From the NCBI GenBank assembly GCA_012295275.1, contig CM022668.1, forward strand, positions 6,242,529 to 6,300,028: DNA of 57,500 nucleotides, given 5' to 3'. This document shows, in pieces, positions 44,056 to 57,208 of the stretch. The stretch is from Chrysomallon squamiferum. Lineage: Eukaryota; Mollusca; Gastropoda; Neomphalida; Peltospiridae. The position numbers and the translations under genes were made by a program. The notes beneath the pieces are model-generated. The model was not told where the DNA came from. It saw only the letters and a program-made list of their open reading frames with translations, and made no database searches. The stretch's first letter is position 1, and each line of letters begins with the position of its first letter.

Positions 44056-45910
44056 ATGTTAAGAATTATTATTGTGTGTCTGTTTTCACTAACTTGTTTG
44101 TGGGGACGTTTGCAGTACGATGCTGAATTTCAACATCACGTCATAACCACGATGTCCCACTCGTCGTTGTATGACTGTTCTGCTGCCTGTGTAATTGATA
44201 TGTGTTGTAAATCTTTTAACTTCTTCACATCTACCCTGGAGTGTCAACTCAACTACAAAACAGGAGAACAAAGTCCACTAGATTTAGTGACATGGAAAGG
44301 ATCAATTTATCAAGACAAAAATTCTATAGACAAGGTGAGATTTTTATATTTTTCGCAAAGATAACATTGTAATGGTTATTACTACCACTACTATCAATAC
44401 TACCACCATCACACCACCACTACCACCACTAATATAACTACCACTACAATTAGTACTATTATCACAATTTATATGACTGTATCTATTATTATTATTGTTG
44501 CTATCACTACTGCTATTACTACTATTATCACCACCATTCCATTAATGTTATTAATACTTCTACTACATAACTAATACTTCAACTACTTAACTAATACTTC
44601 TACTGCTAGCACTACAACAAATATTTCTATACTAGTACTACCACTAAAATTACTGCTTGTAATGTTATAACTAATACTGTTATAACTTGAGCTAATACTG
44701 TTATAATTTCTACTATTACCAGTACTGCTTCTACTACTACTATAACTGTTACTACTAGTATTACCATGAGTACAACTGTTAGTACTATTACTACTATTAC
44801 TATTGCTACTACAATCACCACCATTCCCACCATTAATATTACTACTATTACCATTACTACAACTACTGTTACTACTACTACTACTACTCTTACTATTGCT
44901 ACTACCACTACTACTATAACTTCTACTGTTACTACTACAAATATTGCTATTGCTACTACTTTTACTATTACTATTGCTACTACTTTTACTACTACAACTA
45001 GTACTAGTACTGTTATTACTGCTACTACTGTTACTATTACTACTACCACTGCTACTACTGCTATTACTAATACTACTACTATTACCACTACTACCATTAG
45101 TACAACCATTACTAATACTACTACTACTACTATTACTATTACTACTAATACTAAATTCTATAGACAAAATGAGATTATGTTGTATCCTTCGTTTCGTGAT
45201 CACTGTCTTCTCTTTTGTAGTCATTTAGTCTTATGATCTTTTTTTACTACTACTACTATTACTACTATTACTACTACTACCACCACTACTATTAGTATTA
45301 CTACTACTACTGTTACTACTACTATTACTACTACAACTAAATTCTACAGACAAAATGAGATTATATTGTATCCTTCCTTTGATGATTGTTGTTGTGAATT
45401 ATATGGTCATTTAGTCGTGTTCTTTTCTTCTTTTTTATTTTCTTTGTTTCATTTCAATTCTAGAATTAGTACTATTTGTAATATCAATACTGTACTATTA
45501 GTACTAATTCAGCTGCTGCTAGACAGATATAGATGTAGATACAGATACACAGAGAGACATACACATGTATATTCAGTGGTGGGACTCAAAATGTTCTTTG
45601 GCCAACAGCATAGTAGGTTGGAGCTGTTTACTTCCAAAATAGAAATGATTAATTAGGTGATTTCAAATTTCAAAATTGTCTAAAACAATGTTTAAAGCAT
45701 CATTATATTAACACTGGAATTTTTCAGATGTAGAGATACAAGGAGAAGGCATGAATATTTCATATTCAGTTTTAAAATAATTCTGTGCATAAAATAATGT
45801 TAGTGAATGCAAAACAATCTGAAAACTGCATCATTAATTCTGCTACTCTGCTTGGAGAAAGTTTCTGACTTCAGAGCTTCTCGTATTTCAGATAAGAGAT
45901 CCTTGACATG

Positions 45911-45945
<35 letters not shown>

Positions 45946-46594
45946 TTATGTACATATATATGACTTCATTTAAGATTGAATATTCTGTTTTATGGACATC
46001 TGATAAGGCTCTGCACAGAGACAATATTTGTGAAAGCACTGGCAAATCACAAACCCTGTTAAATGCCACTGACACAACTCAAATTTATGGCAAAGCTTTG
46101 TGTGGCAAAGGATTACATCTTAGATCAAGGACAGGAAGTTTGAAGATGTTTCAAGAGGAAAAGTAAACATTATATATGTGTGGAGGTATATTACAGATAA
46201 TTTTGGAATATATATAAACATACAGCAAAATTTATTTACATATACATGTACCTATATATGAATGTGTTAGTATTTATCTGTCTCAGTGTGAAAACATGTT
46301 TGCATGAATACATCAAAAATAGACAAATTATAAATTGTATAGAGTGAGGCAGAGAAACTACTGTTAAGAGAAATTATTTTTTTTTTTTTTTTTTGCAGTC
46401 AGTAGCTGGGGCCTGTGGTTTTGAAACCTGCTTTTCTGGTTCAAAGTGCCATGTTCACAAAGACATGAATCAAACTAAATGTGTACCTTATAGCAGTGAG
46501 ATAAATATTTTACCTATTGAAAGCAATAGAACATCCCTCAGCAATTCTGGTAAATATTTATTTCTTAAACTTGAACTTACAACTGTTACCACTT

Positions 46595-46628
<34 letters not shown>

Positions 46629-46706
46629 TACTATTACTACAATAATATTATTATGATGATGATGATGATGATGATATTATTAATACAGAAGTCTGTATTT
46701 GTGTTT

Positions 46707-46762
<56 letters not shown>

Positions 46763-46994
46763 ATATGTGTGCATGTGTGTGTGTATATATATATAGATAG
46801 ATCTTATATATATTATTCGTTTATCTCTTTAATTATGTATTTATATATGCATATTTGCATGTAGGTATGTATATAGCTATCTCTGCTTGATTGTCCATTC
46901 GCTATTCAGATTGTATGTATCTATGTATATCTGACTCTCTCTCTCTCTGTCTATCTTTCTGTATCTGTTTATAGCTATGTGTTAGTGGTCTTGT

Positions 46995-47034
<40 letters not shown>

Positions 47035-48107
47035 AAAGGAACAGTGTATATACATTTAATATTTAATATTTAAAATAATGAATGTATTTCAGAAATATTT
47101 TCCATTCCTCTGACTAGTAAAGGATCAAACAACTGCAATGGAAATTACAAGCTGACTGCATTGAAATTAGAAGATTTTTGTTTAATGACCATATATTGTG
47201 GTGGCTGGCTGGTATGTTTTTGGACACTATGGTAATATGCTTAGAGATGTATTCAGCTTTGTAGTAGTTATGCTGGTATTTGTAGGAATAATGTTAGGGG
47301 TAGTGTCAGTGATAGTAGTAGTAGTAAAAGTAGCAGTGTTTTGGTAGCATTTCTAGTAGCAGCAGTAGTTGTAGTAATATTTATGGTTTCATTTGTAATA
47401 GTTAATTGCTGTCGCAGTTGTATATCTTCTAAATACTGTTAATAATAATGATTTTTTTTGCAGAGGCAATATATTTATAATTAATTGTAACTTAACTGGT
47501 AGTAATTGTCAAGTTGGTAGTAGTAGTTGTAGAAATAGTCATAGTAGTAGCTGTAGGAACACTGGTAATAGTAACAGCAGCAGCAGCAGTAGCAGTAGCA
47601 GTATTGGTCAAAATCACTATAGTATTAGTAGTAGTAGCAGTAGTAGCAGCAGTAGTAGCAGTAGTAGCAGCAGTGGTAGTTGCATTGGAAGTAACTCAGT
47701 AGATGTTGTAATTCTGATTTTAATCTGCTGTTATAGGTGATACAGAGAAGGATGGATGGATCTACAGACTTCTACAGAACATGGCAGGAATACAAGGAAG
47801 GATTTGGTGATGTAGAACGAGAATTTTGGTTGGGTAAGAAACATTTGTTGTATGTGATTTGTAAATGTTGAAACAGACAGACAGTGAATAACAGACAAAT
47901 AAAAAGATAACTAGAAATACATATAACAACAACTGATATGATGGGTGAGAGACTGGCAGACAAATAAATGGATGGATGGATGGTCAGGATATATTTCATT
48001 GCCAGTTTTCATTAGATACAATGAAATACCAATCTTACAAATTGATAGAAAAATCAAATAAATTGTAGGAATTGAGAGATATAGAGGGAGGGAGGGAGGG
48101 AGGGAGG

Positions 48108-48198
<91 letters not shown>

Positions 48199-49375
48199 CA
48201 AAGATGGTGATATTGAGATAGAGACAGGTAAGTAGATGGGTAAGTAGATACAGATAGAGAGACTGTTGAGCAAGAAAGACAGAGTGAGAATGAAAGACAG
48301 TGTGAGAGAGTGAAATCTAGAGATATGTATATATGAAATATGGAGAGAATGAGATAAAAACAGAGCTATAGATAGGTAAATAGATATAGAATTTTAGATA
48401 GACTGAGAGAAAGACAGAATTATGCATTTTTCGTTCTTTTCTTAGCTGACATTATAATACTACAAAGCGGTAAAAGAACAATTTAAAATATTTAGCTGTG
48501 AATTATTTCAGGAAATGAGAAGATCTACAAGATAACAAGTAAACAGAAATATGAGCTACGTGTTGATCTAGAAGACTTTGAAGGAAACAAACGTTACGCG
48601 ATGTACTCAACATTTTCACTGGGTAGTGAGGCAGAGAACTACATTCTACACATTGGATCTTACAGTGGAGACGCAGGTTGGTATGGCATAAGTCAGTGAT
48701 AATCATAATGTTTTGTGGTAACTATGAAGAATTTTAATCATTACCCAGTCTTTCGTGTTAACTGCAATCGATACTCAGACTTTTGCGTAAATAGCTATAA
48801 AGATAAACATTATACGGCCTTATAGCTGATTTACTAAATTTATTGATTAAATTCTCTATTGCTGTTTCTTTTTTTGTTGTTGTTGTTGGTTTGTTTTTCT
48901 TTTAATTCTTTTTGTAATCTATTGATGAGTGTATGATTGTGGTGTCAGAGTGTTGTGTCAGATGTTGTTACTTTCCCAGTGATGTCACTAACAGCTATGC
49001 TGTGAAGTCATAATTATTTGTAATATAGTCTCTAATGCCATATATTTATGATGTACTTGTTCTTCCTACAGTTCTTTATCCTGTATGTATATTTCTTGAG
49101 TTTTGTGTTTTCATATTCAAAAAGGAGACTCGCTGCTCTATCATAACGACACAGCTTTTTCTACTAAGGATAAAGATCTGGATACTTCTCTAAGAAACTG
49201 TGCTGAAATCTATCACGGGGCTTGGTGGTACAACCAGTGCTATTCCTCTAACCTAAATGGCTGGTATTCACAACGAATTAATGTAATTTATACTGGAATA
49301 ATCTGGAAATCATGGCGAGGATACTTCTACTCTCTAAAGAAGACAGAGATGAAAATAAGACCACTTCAAACCTGA
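44056..49375 (+). CDS. Gene D: secreted PAN/fibrinogen-domain lectin-like protein, complete
   Basis: Six exons, 44056-44334, 46399-46549, 47093-47211, 47737-47833, 48512-48676 and 49125-49375, total 1062 nt and give 353 residues plus TGA. All junctions are AG/GT with phases 0, 1, 0, 1, 1. Residues 1-17 ([17 protein letters not shown]) form a signal peptide, about 18-93 the PAN/apple-like domain ([21 protein letters not shown]) and 94-143 a linker ([17 protein letters not shown]). About 150-353 form the fibrinogen domain with [20 protein letters not shown] (calcium-site-like), [10 protein letters not shown] and EMKIRPLQT. The usual FCDMTT is altered to FCLMTI and exon 3 is shorter than in gene B, so the first fibrinogen subdomain is reduced. 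The final exon acceptor (attcaaaaag) is weak but gives the only matching phase. Extracellular ligand binding is inferred from the family. Confidence 0.92.
44380..45340. repeat. ACT tract in intron 1 of gene D
   Basis: Nearly 1 kb of imperfect ACT/ATT triplets. A short copied stretch (aattctatagacaaaatgag at 45152 and an aattctacagacaaaatgag variant at 45340) resembles the 3' end of exon 1. Thr-rich, Leu-rich and Ser/Asn-rich frames on both strands are repeat artefacts. Confidence 0.9.
46580..47035. repeat. Simple repeats in intron 2 of gene D
   Basis: ACT, GAT, CT and GT runs; no exon. Confidence 0.85.
47280..47700. repeat. AGT tract in intron 3 of gene D
   Basis: AGT/GTA/AGC triplets, coding-strand polarity AGT, as in gene C. 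Confidence 0.9.
48083..48196. repeat. GGGA and GA microsatellite in intron 4 of gene D
   Basis: Six or so GGGA units followed by a pure GA run. Confidence 0.95.
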
Positions 49376-49399
49376 AGATAAATAATTTCACCAGGACTA

Positions 49400-49720
49400 C
49401 ATTAAGCAGCAGTAGTAGTAGTAACAGTTGCAGTAGCAGTAGTACTACTACTACCATCACTAATAATGTATTTGCAGATATTACTAGTACTGTTATTTTA
49501 ACTAGACTTACTATTATTATTATAAGACAACTATTTGTAGTAGTAGTAGTAGCTGTAGTAATAGTGGTAGAAGTAGTAATAGTAGTATGAGTGATAGTAG
49601 CAGTACTACTACAGTACTTCCACTACCACTATTACTACTAATTCTGTGACTACTATTACTGCTACTATTGCAACTGCTACTTCTACTACTATTACTACAA
49701 TCACTAGTATTTTGCAGTAG
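49400..49720 (+). repeat. AGT then ACT tract downstream of gene D, able to fold back
   Basis: AGT/GTA triplets (about 49404-49440 and 49530-49600) are followed within a few bases by ACT/TAC triplets (49600-49700). On one RNA strand these can pair as a long imperfect hairpin starting at agtagcagtactact. It begins about 30 nt after the stop codon and is probably in the 3' untranslated region. An AATAAA-containing run near 50200 could be the polyadenylation signal. Confidence 0.6.
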
Positions 49721-49881
49721 CATCAACTTCTTTATTTCTCTATTAAATTAATAATTGGAATGTATTACTTTTTTATTTGAAACCATTGTTACATCAGTTA
49801 CCATTGTAGAAATTAGTTTTTGCCTAGTAAAAATTATTTTACACCCTTTTAATTTTTAATTAAAATGTTATACTAATAGAG

Positions 49882-49938
<57 letters not shown>

Positions 49939-50449
49939 AATTTGTATATTTACCAAAAACATTTTTCACAATAAGATTTTGCTTGACTTTTATGACTGTT
50001 GCCACTGGTGCTGAACTACCTTTAATACTACACTTTGGTTTGACTTTTACTAATATTTGTCACTATTATTAGTACAATCTTCTTGTTGTTTTAGTAGCCT
50101 TTTTTTTTTTTCTTTTTTTTTTTTCTTTTTTCTAATCTAGAATGTTTTGGAAACGAAATTTATGTTCTTTTAAATATTGTTTAATTGTAATTGTCTGTTA
50201 TAAATAAATAAATATCTCAGACATGAGAATTTACCATAGGTTTTGTAAATTTTATTTAATTTTTGTTTGCATGTTTATGTATGTAATGTTTGCATGTGTA
50301 TGTGACAGTATTTATATGCATGTGTATATCTCTACATAAGGATGTCTCTTTATATGTCTGCAGATCTCTAACAGACATGCCACTGGCTTTGTCAGATAAT
50401 GTGATTGCTACAGGCATGCTTCATAACACATTTCTTTGATTAGCACATA

Positions 50450-51780
50450 TGAATGCTTTTCTGATGACTCATATTTGAGAACTACCATATTCAACTTTCG
50501 AAGGAAACTTACGTATTCTTCTCTGTCTACTCAAGTTTAACAAATATAAAATATATTTTAGATGTGAAGCATAAGTAACTTCTTTGTTTACTTGTATTTA
50601 AGAAGTATAATATTCAATTTAGTAATGAAAGTTTTGTATTTTCTTCTGTCTACACATATTTCACAACTGTAACATTCATTTCAGAAGTGAAACTTATTCA
50701 TCATATTATTTAGGAACCATACGGTCCATTTTAGACGTGAAACCTATGTATTCTTTTCAGTCTACTCATATTTTAGTACTGTTGTATTAATTCTTACATA
50801 TCCCCCTATGTCTTCTCATATTTCCTAACTACCATATCGATTTTAGAAGTGACACGTATTTATTGTGTTCTATCTACTCATTTTTCAGAACTATAATATT
50901 TATTTTAGAAGTGCAACATATGTATTGTGTTCTGTCTACTCATATTTCAGAAATATTGTGTTAATTTTAGACATGAAACCTATGTATCTTTACAGTCTAC
51001 TAATATTTCAGTACTGTTGTATTCATTTTTGCATATCCCCTGTCTTTTCATATTTCCTACAATATTCATTTTAGAAGTGAAACAAATGTATTCTGTTCTC
51101 TCTACTCATATTTCAGAACTATAATATTTATTTTAGAAGTGAAAGTTATGTATTGTGTTCTGTAATATTTATTACAGAAGAATAACTTATATGTTTGTCT
51201 TGTGTCTGCTTATAGTTCACAACTAAATATTCATTCTTGAAGTTGAAATTCGTATTCTCTTCTGCTCATATTTTGTATCTATAATATTGATTTTAGAAGT
51301 AAAACATATGAATCTCCATTGTCTACTTGTATTTCCTAACTATAATATTGTTTTATGGAAGTGAAAGTTATGTGTTCTCCTCCCTCTACTCATATTACAA
51401 AATATAATACTGGTTTAAGAAGAGAAACTTGCGTATCTCCTTTTTCTACTCATCTTTCGGAAATATTAATTTTAGAAGTGAAACTTTCATTTCATCTTTT
51501 GTCGATTCCTCTTGTAAAACTAGAATATTCACTTTAAAAACAAAAAGCTGATGTATGTATTCTGTCATTCATATTTTTGGACTAATATTCTTTTTGAAAA
51601 CAAAACTTGTGTAACTCCTCTGACTTTTAGGATTTCAGAACTTTAAATGTTCATTTTAAAAGTGAAATGTATGTATTGTGTTCTAAATACTCATACTTAG
51701 GAATTGAAATATTCATTTTACATTGAAACATAAGTATCGTCTTTTATAATTTTCATTATAAAATGTAGAATGAAAAAATA
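50450..51780. repeat. Satellite array, unit 61-62 bp
   Basis: About twenty imperfect units share tctactcatatttcagaact, then an ataatattcattttagaag segment, then gtgaaac..atgtattctgt. Successive tctact starts at 50873, 50935 and 50996 give the period. Short open frames here (for example 50865-51124) come from the unit. The edges fade into diverged units on both sides. Confidence 0.85.
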
Positions 51781-52419
51781 ATTCAAAAGATCAATTATAA
51801 TTAAAAAAAAATATGTAAAACACTCTCAAACAAGATAATAACATTTATTATAATAACAGTACATGTTTTTTTCTCAGTGAAATAATATTTCTTTCTTCTC
51901 TTTTTTGTTTTGTTTATAACAAATTATATATTCTGGCATTTATCACAATTAGTTCCAAACAGCCTATTTTATGTCATAATAATAATTTTTAAAAACAACT
52001 TATAAAATACAATCAGATCTATACAAATAAAATATAACATTGTAAACAGCGTCAAAAATCAGAAATAGCAATTAAAATATAAATATAAATAAAATATTCC
52101 GTGTCAAAGAACATTCTATTGATACTCATTTTGTTTCTTATTTTTCTTATTGTTTCGTTTTCTGTTGTTTTTTTTTTGGGGGGGTCGGGTTTTTTGTGTG
52201 TGTGTGTGTGTGTTTTCGTATGTGCTTGAAATTTTGTTCAAAGCACATAATTGGTCAAGCTCTTTTACCAATGAAAATTAACAGTTCGTTTTTCTTTAAA
52301 AATCAAATCATTTGTAAGATTCATCACTATATATATACTACTCAAAAGACGTTAAAAGTCAAGAAATATTTGTGCAAATAAAAATAAGCTAGTATGCTAA
52401 AATTTTCATGACTGATGAC
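51781..52419. other. AT-rich interval without recognised feature
   Basis: Low-complexity AT-rich DNA with a G run and GT run near 52180-52215. I see no gene or element end. Confidence 0.5.
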
Positions 52420-53200
52420 AAATTATGTATTTGATGTCTGAAGAACAGAAAACAAAAAACAAACAACCTTTGTTTGAAAACTAGTTTACTACCCAGATGG
52501 AGAAAGTCATGCACCCCAAAAATGATATTCACACAATTAGTAGAAGTGGTTGTAATTGGTTTAGCCACCATCAGCATTCACGCATTGTTGACAACGTTGG
52601 CGCATGCTGCTAACCAGGGGTTGGAAATAACATTGAGGAATCGCTTGCTATTCTGTTACTAATAGCTGAGTCGGTCACTGGAGATTAACAGCAGAGATGT
52701 GATGTGATCGAAGTCTTTGCCCTAGTTCATACCGCGCATGCTCTGATGAATACATATGGCCAGTGCATGTACTGAACGTTCTGATGCTGCAGGATGTCGG
52801 TCGCTACCTTGGTACAATGAGGTCTTGCGTTCTCGTTCTGGATGACGTCGTGAAGGCGATCCTTTCTGTGTGAATCAAGTAGCTGTGGTTAGACTACAGG
52901 ATGCTGACATTGCAAACCTTGGTCTCACAGATGATTCCTAATGGTGTGGTCAGACCCACTGTTGACTGTAGCAGCTTTGAGTTGACCATGAAGACTTCGT
53001 CAGGTCACCAAACGGAAATATCTTTTCATGCTGTTGATGATCGTGGTCTTCCAGAACGGAAGTGATTCTGAATAGAATTAGTCATCCTGAACCTCTTCCA
53101 AAGTACTGATAACAAAATGGCTTACATTTGACGGAGAGCCACAGATGGTTGAGTGTCCCTATGTTGTAGTTAGACTTGCAAACTGAGATGTGAAATCATG
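52420..53200 (-). pseudogene. Tc1-like transposase relic
   Basis: Reading the minus strand, three frames give pieces in the order expected of a Tc1 transposase: FRSGRPRSST near 53060-53020 (end of the DNA-binding part), NENARPHCTKVATDILQ near 52835-52780 (third catalytic region, where D and ARPH are typical) followed by MHWP, and SSMRQRCQQCVNADGG near 52610-52560 (C-terminal end). Many stops and frameshifts lie between, and the middle catalytic part is missing. It is a dead copy. Terminal repeats were not identified. Confidence 0.75.
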
Positions 53201-53510
53201 TTCAAATTTGACGTAATGATGAAAGGAAAATACTCACACCTTATATTGGTAAAATTGGCATGCTTTAAATTACACTTATGCGAAGGACGGGCAAACAGTG
53301 CACGAGGTGTCATGGTGGGTTTATCGAGGCAGGTTGTCAGTTTAGTCTGACTGTTTTTCTTCAAATCCATGAAAAGGAAATCTAGTTTTTGTTAAAATGT
53401 TTCTAGAGATAAGGGTCATTATTGCATGCCCGTCAATAATGTGGAGTCTTTAGGCCAAATGACAACACAAAGGTTAATGTTTTAATGATATGTGACCTGA
53501 AAAATATCAT

Positions 53511-53629
<119 letters not shown>

Positions 53630-53631
<2 letters not shown>

Positions 53632-53760
53632 TTAATTCAGGGTTAGAATAATTATGATGTGATCACATTGACTTTGATATTGAAGATTGTTAAAATTGTA
53701 TACAAAAGGCATCTTGGCATGGGTGACAAAAGATATATGAGTTTAAACAGTAAAAATAAA
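53630..53760. repeat. Dispersed repeat copy (pair with 30705-30830)
   Basis: Shares ttcagggttagaataat, tgactttgatatt and gtgacaaaagatat with the copy at 30705. Confidence 0.7.
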
Positions 53761-53849
53761 TTAAAACAATAATAATAATAATGACCTTAATGATGATGAA
53801 TAAATAAATAAAATAAAATATTAATTTGTGATAATGTTTGTTAAAAGAA

Positions 53850-56800
53850 ATATAGACATTTCTACGGTTTATTTTCTCAGAATGAGAAGACGAAACTAAA
53901 GAGGAGAATCTACACATGCACCTTCTGCTTAAGAATGGTGTAGTCGAAGGACATCACCGAAATGGTAAACAGAAATGTCTGTACATTTTGTAAAGAACAA
54001 ATTAATAAAAATTGGAAAAAGAAATATTTGCTTGAAAAAAGTAATTAAAATAAAATGAAAGAAATTAATAGTAATAATATTAGTAAAAATAATATTGATA
54101 GTGATAGCATTGAGAATGATAATATTAAATTTAATTAAATGCATCATCACCATGATGAAACAGAATTTAAGAACAATATGATTAAAACAATAAGAGTAAT
54201 ACTAGTAGTCATGGAATTAATTTTGTTTTTGTTTAAATGTTTGTTAAATGAAATAATGACATTTCTACGGTTTGTTTTCTCAGGATGAGAAGAGGAAGCC
54301 GAAGAGGAAACCGAAGAGGAGACGGAAGAGGAGAATCCACACATGCACCATCTGCTTAACAATGGTGTAGTCAAAGGACATCACCGAAATGGTAAACAGA
54401 AATGCCTCTACATTTTGTAAAGAACAAGTTAATAATAAGTGAAAAAAAAAAATTTGCTGTAGAAAAAGTTATTAAAATAAAATGAAATAAATTAATTTTA
54501 ATAACAGTAATTTATTTTACAATAATTTTGAAAATAGTAATAGTGATAATACTGATGATGAGAATCATACAGTTAACAAGAGCAATAACAATGATGACAT
54601 CAATGTCATCGTCACTATCAAAGAGAATAATGAAAATGATTATGATAATGATAGTATTAAGAGTAACAGTAGTACAGATGGAATTAATTTTGTATTTGTT
54701 TTAATGTTTGTTTGAGGAAATAATGATATTTCTACGGTTTGTTTTCTCAGGATGAGAAGAGGAAACCGAAGAGGAGAATCTACATATGCACATTCTGCTT
54801 AAGCATGGTGTAGTCGAAGGACATAACCGAAATGGAAAACAGAAATGCCTTCAGGATGAGAAGAGGAAACAGAAGAGGAGAATCTACATATGCACCTTCT
54901 GGTTAAGAATGGTGTAGTCGAAGGACATCACCGAAATGGTAGAAAAAGTATTAAAATAAAATGAAATAAATGAATTTTAATGGTAGTAAAACTTTTAGAA
55001 TAAAAATTAAATAGTAATAGTGAGAATACTGATGATGACAATCATACAGTTAACAGAGCAATAACAACGCTGAAATCAACGTCATCATCATCATCATCAA
55101 AGAGAATAGTAAGAATTATGATGATGATGATAGTAATGAAGGTAACATTATTAATGATGTTTGTATTTGTTTTAATATTTGTGAAATGAAATATAGACAT
55201 TTTTACGGCTTGTTTTCTCAGGATGAGAAGAGGAAGCTGAAGAGAAGAATCTACACATGCACCTTCTGCTTAAGAATGGTGTAGTCGAAGGACATCACCG
55301 AAATGGTAAACAGAAGTGTCTGTACATTTTGTAAAGAACAAATTAAGAAAAATTGGAGAAAGAAATATTTGCTTGAAAAATGTAATTAAAATAAAATGAA
55401 AGAAATTAATAGTGATAATATTACGAAAAATAATATTGATAGTGATAGCATTGATAATGGTTGGTATTAAATTTAATTAAAAACATCATCACCATCATGA
55501 AGCAGAATTTAAGAACAATATGACTAAATCAATAAGAGTAATACTAGTAGTCATGGAATTAATTTTGTATTTGTTTTAATGTTTGTTAAATGAAATAATG
55601 ACATTTCTGCGGTTTGTTTTCTCAGGATGAGAAGAGGAAACCGAAGAGGAAACCGAAGAGGAGAATCCACACATGCACCATCTGCTTAACAATGGTATAG
55701 TCGAAGGACATCACCGAAATGGTAAACAGAAATGTCTGTACATTTTGTAAAGAACAAATTAATAAAAAGTGAAAAATAAAAATATTTATTTAGAAAAGGT
55801 ATTAAAATAAAATGAAATAAATTAATTTTAATAATGGTATTAATTTTGCAATAATTAACAAAATAGTAATAGTTATACTACTGATGATGACTATACTGAA
55901 GTTAACAAGAGCATTAACTACGATGACGTCAACGTCATCATCATCACATTAAAGATAATAATAACAATTATCATGATGACGATATTCGCTTGAAAAATGT
56001 AATTAAAATAAAATGAAAGAAATTAATAGTGATAATATTACGAAAAATAATATTGTAATAGTGATAATACTGATGATGGCAATAATGAAGTTCGCAAGAC
56101 CAATAACAATGATGACATCAACGTCATCTTCATCATCAGATTGAAGAGATTAGTAAGAATTATCATGATGATGATAGTAATCACAGTAACACTAGTGATG
56201 ATGGAATTAAATTTGTATTTGTTATAATATTTGTTAAAAGAAATAAAGACATTTATACGGTTTATTTTCTCAGGATGAGAAGACGAAACTAAAGAGGAGA
56301 ATCTACACATGCACCTTCTGCTTAAGAATGGTGTAGTCGAAGGACATCACCGAAATGGTAAACAGAAATGTCTGTACAATTTGAAAAGAACAAATTAATA
56401 AGAATTGAAAAAAGAAATATTTGATTGAAAAAAAGTAATCTGAAATAAAATGAAAGAAATTAATAGTAATAATATTAGTAAAAATAATATTGATAGTGAT
56501 AGTATTAAATTTAATTAAAAACATCATCACCATGATGAAGCAGAATTTAAGAACAATATGATTAAAACAATAAGAGTAATACTAGTAGTCATGGCATTAA
56601 TTTTGTATTTGTTTTAATGTTTGTTAAATGAAGTATTTGCTTGAAAAATGTAATTAAAATAAAATGAAAGAAATTAATAGTGATAATATTACGAAAAATA
56701 ATATTGATAGTGATAGCATTGATAATGAAGAGAAGAAAAAACCGAAGAGGAAACTGAAGAGGTGTATCTACACATGCACCTTCTGCTTTAGAATGGTGTA

Positions 56801-56862
56801 GTCGAAGGACATCACTGAAATGGTAAACAGAAATGCCTCTACATTTTGTAAAGAACAAGTTA
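53850..56862 (+). repeat. Array of eight exon-like tandem units
   Basis: Cores begin after a tttctcag-type acceptor at 53880, 54283, 54750, 54854 (short unit), 55221, 55625 and 56273; an eighth at about 56728 lacks the acceptor. Each core is gatgagaagaggaaaccgaa-like, then ctacacatgcaccttctgct, then gtcgaaggacatcaccgaa and usually atggtaaacag. Spacing is mostly 370-470 bp, with GAT/AAT-rich spacers that also repeat. Frame 1 reads DEKRKPKRRIYTCTFCLRMV then TAG in every copy. Another frame reads EEETEEENLHMHLLLKNG, VVEGHHRNGKQKC to TAA and is open in most copies. Length changes in the purine run are multiples of three. It could be a satellite derived from an exon or an array of alternative exons. 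Confidence 0.75.
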
Positions 56863-57032
56863 ATAAAAAGTTAAAAACAAAAGTATTTTCTTTAGAAAAA
56901 GTTATTAAAATAAAATAAAATAAATTAGTTTTAATAATATTAATAATTTTTACAATAATAATGAAAATATGATGATGACTATAATTTAACTATAAGTTAA
57001 CAAGAACAAAAATCGATATAATTTATTTTAAC

Positions 57033-57208
57033 TCTAATCTGTGTTCGTGAACACATATCACTAAAGGGAGATAAGTCTAATCGATATAATTTTTACTTTG
57101 CTTAGTGAGTACATCTCAAGTAATTGACCTAATTATAATCTGTGTTCGTGAACACATATCACTAAAGGGAGATAAGTCTAAACGATATGATTTTTAGTTT
57201 CCTTAATG
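57033..57208. repeat. Direct repeat of about 72 bp, spaced 104 bp, with inverted-repeat core
   Basis: The block starting taatctgtgttcgtgaacac is present at about 57034 and again at 57138 and continues atatcactaaagggagataa in both. The core GTGTTCGTGAACAC has 6-bp inverted arms around GT. An AT run follows at 57212. No gene is visible nearby. Confidence 0.8.

Noticed and set aside
50450-51780. Regular 61-62-bp repeats as a possible CRISPR array
   Set aside because: There are no conserved-repeat/unique-spacer blocks; the whole unit drifts, and the DNA is from an animal.
52474-52662. Plus-strand 62-aa open frame
   Set aside because: Antisense to the Tc1-like relic, whose motifs are on the minus strand.
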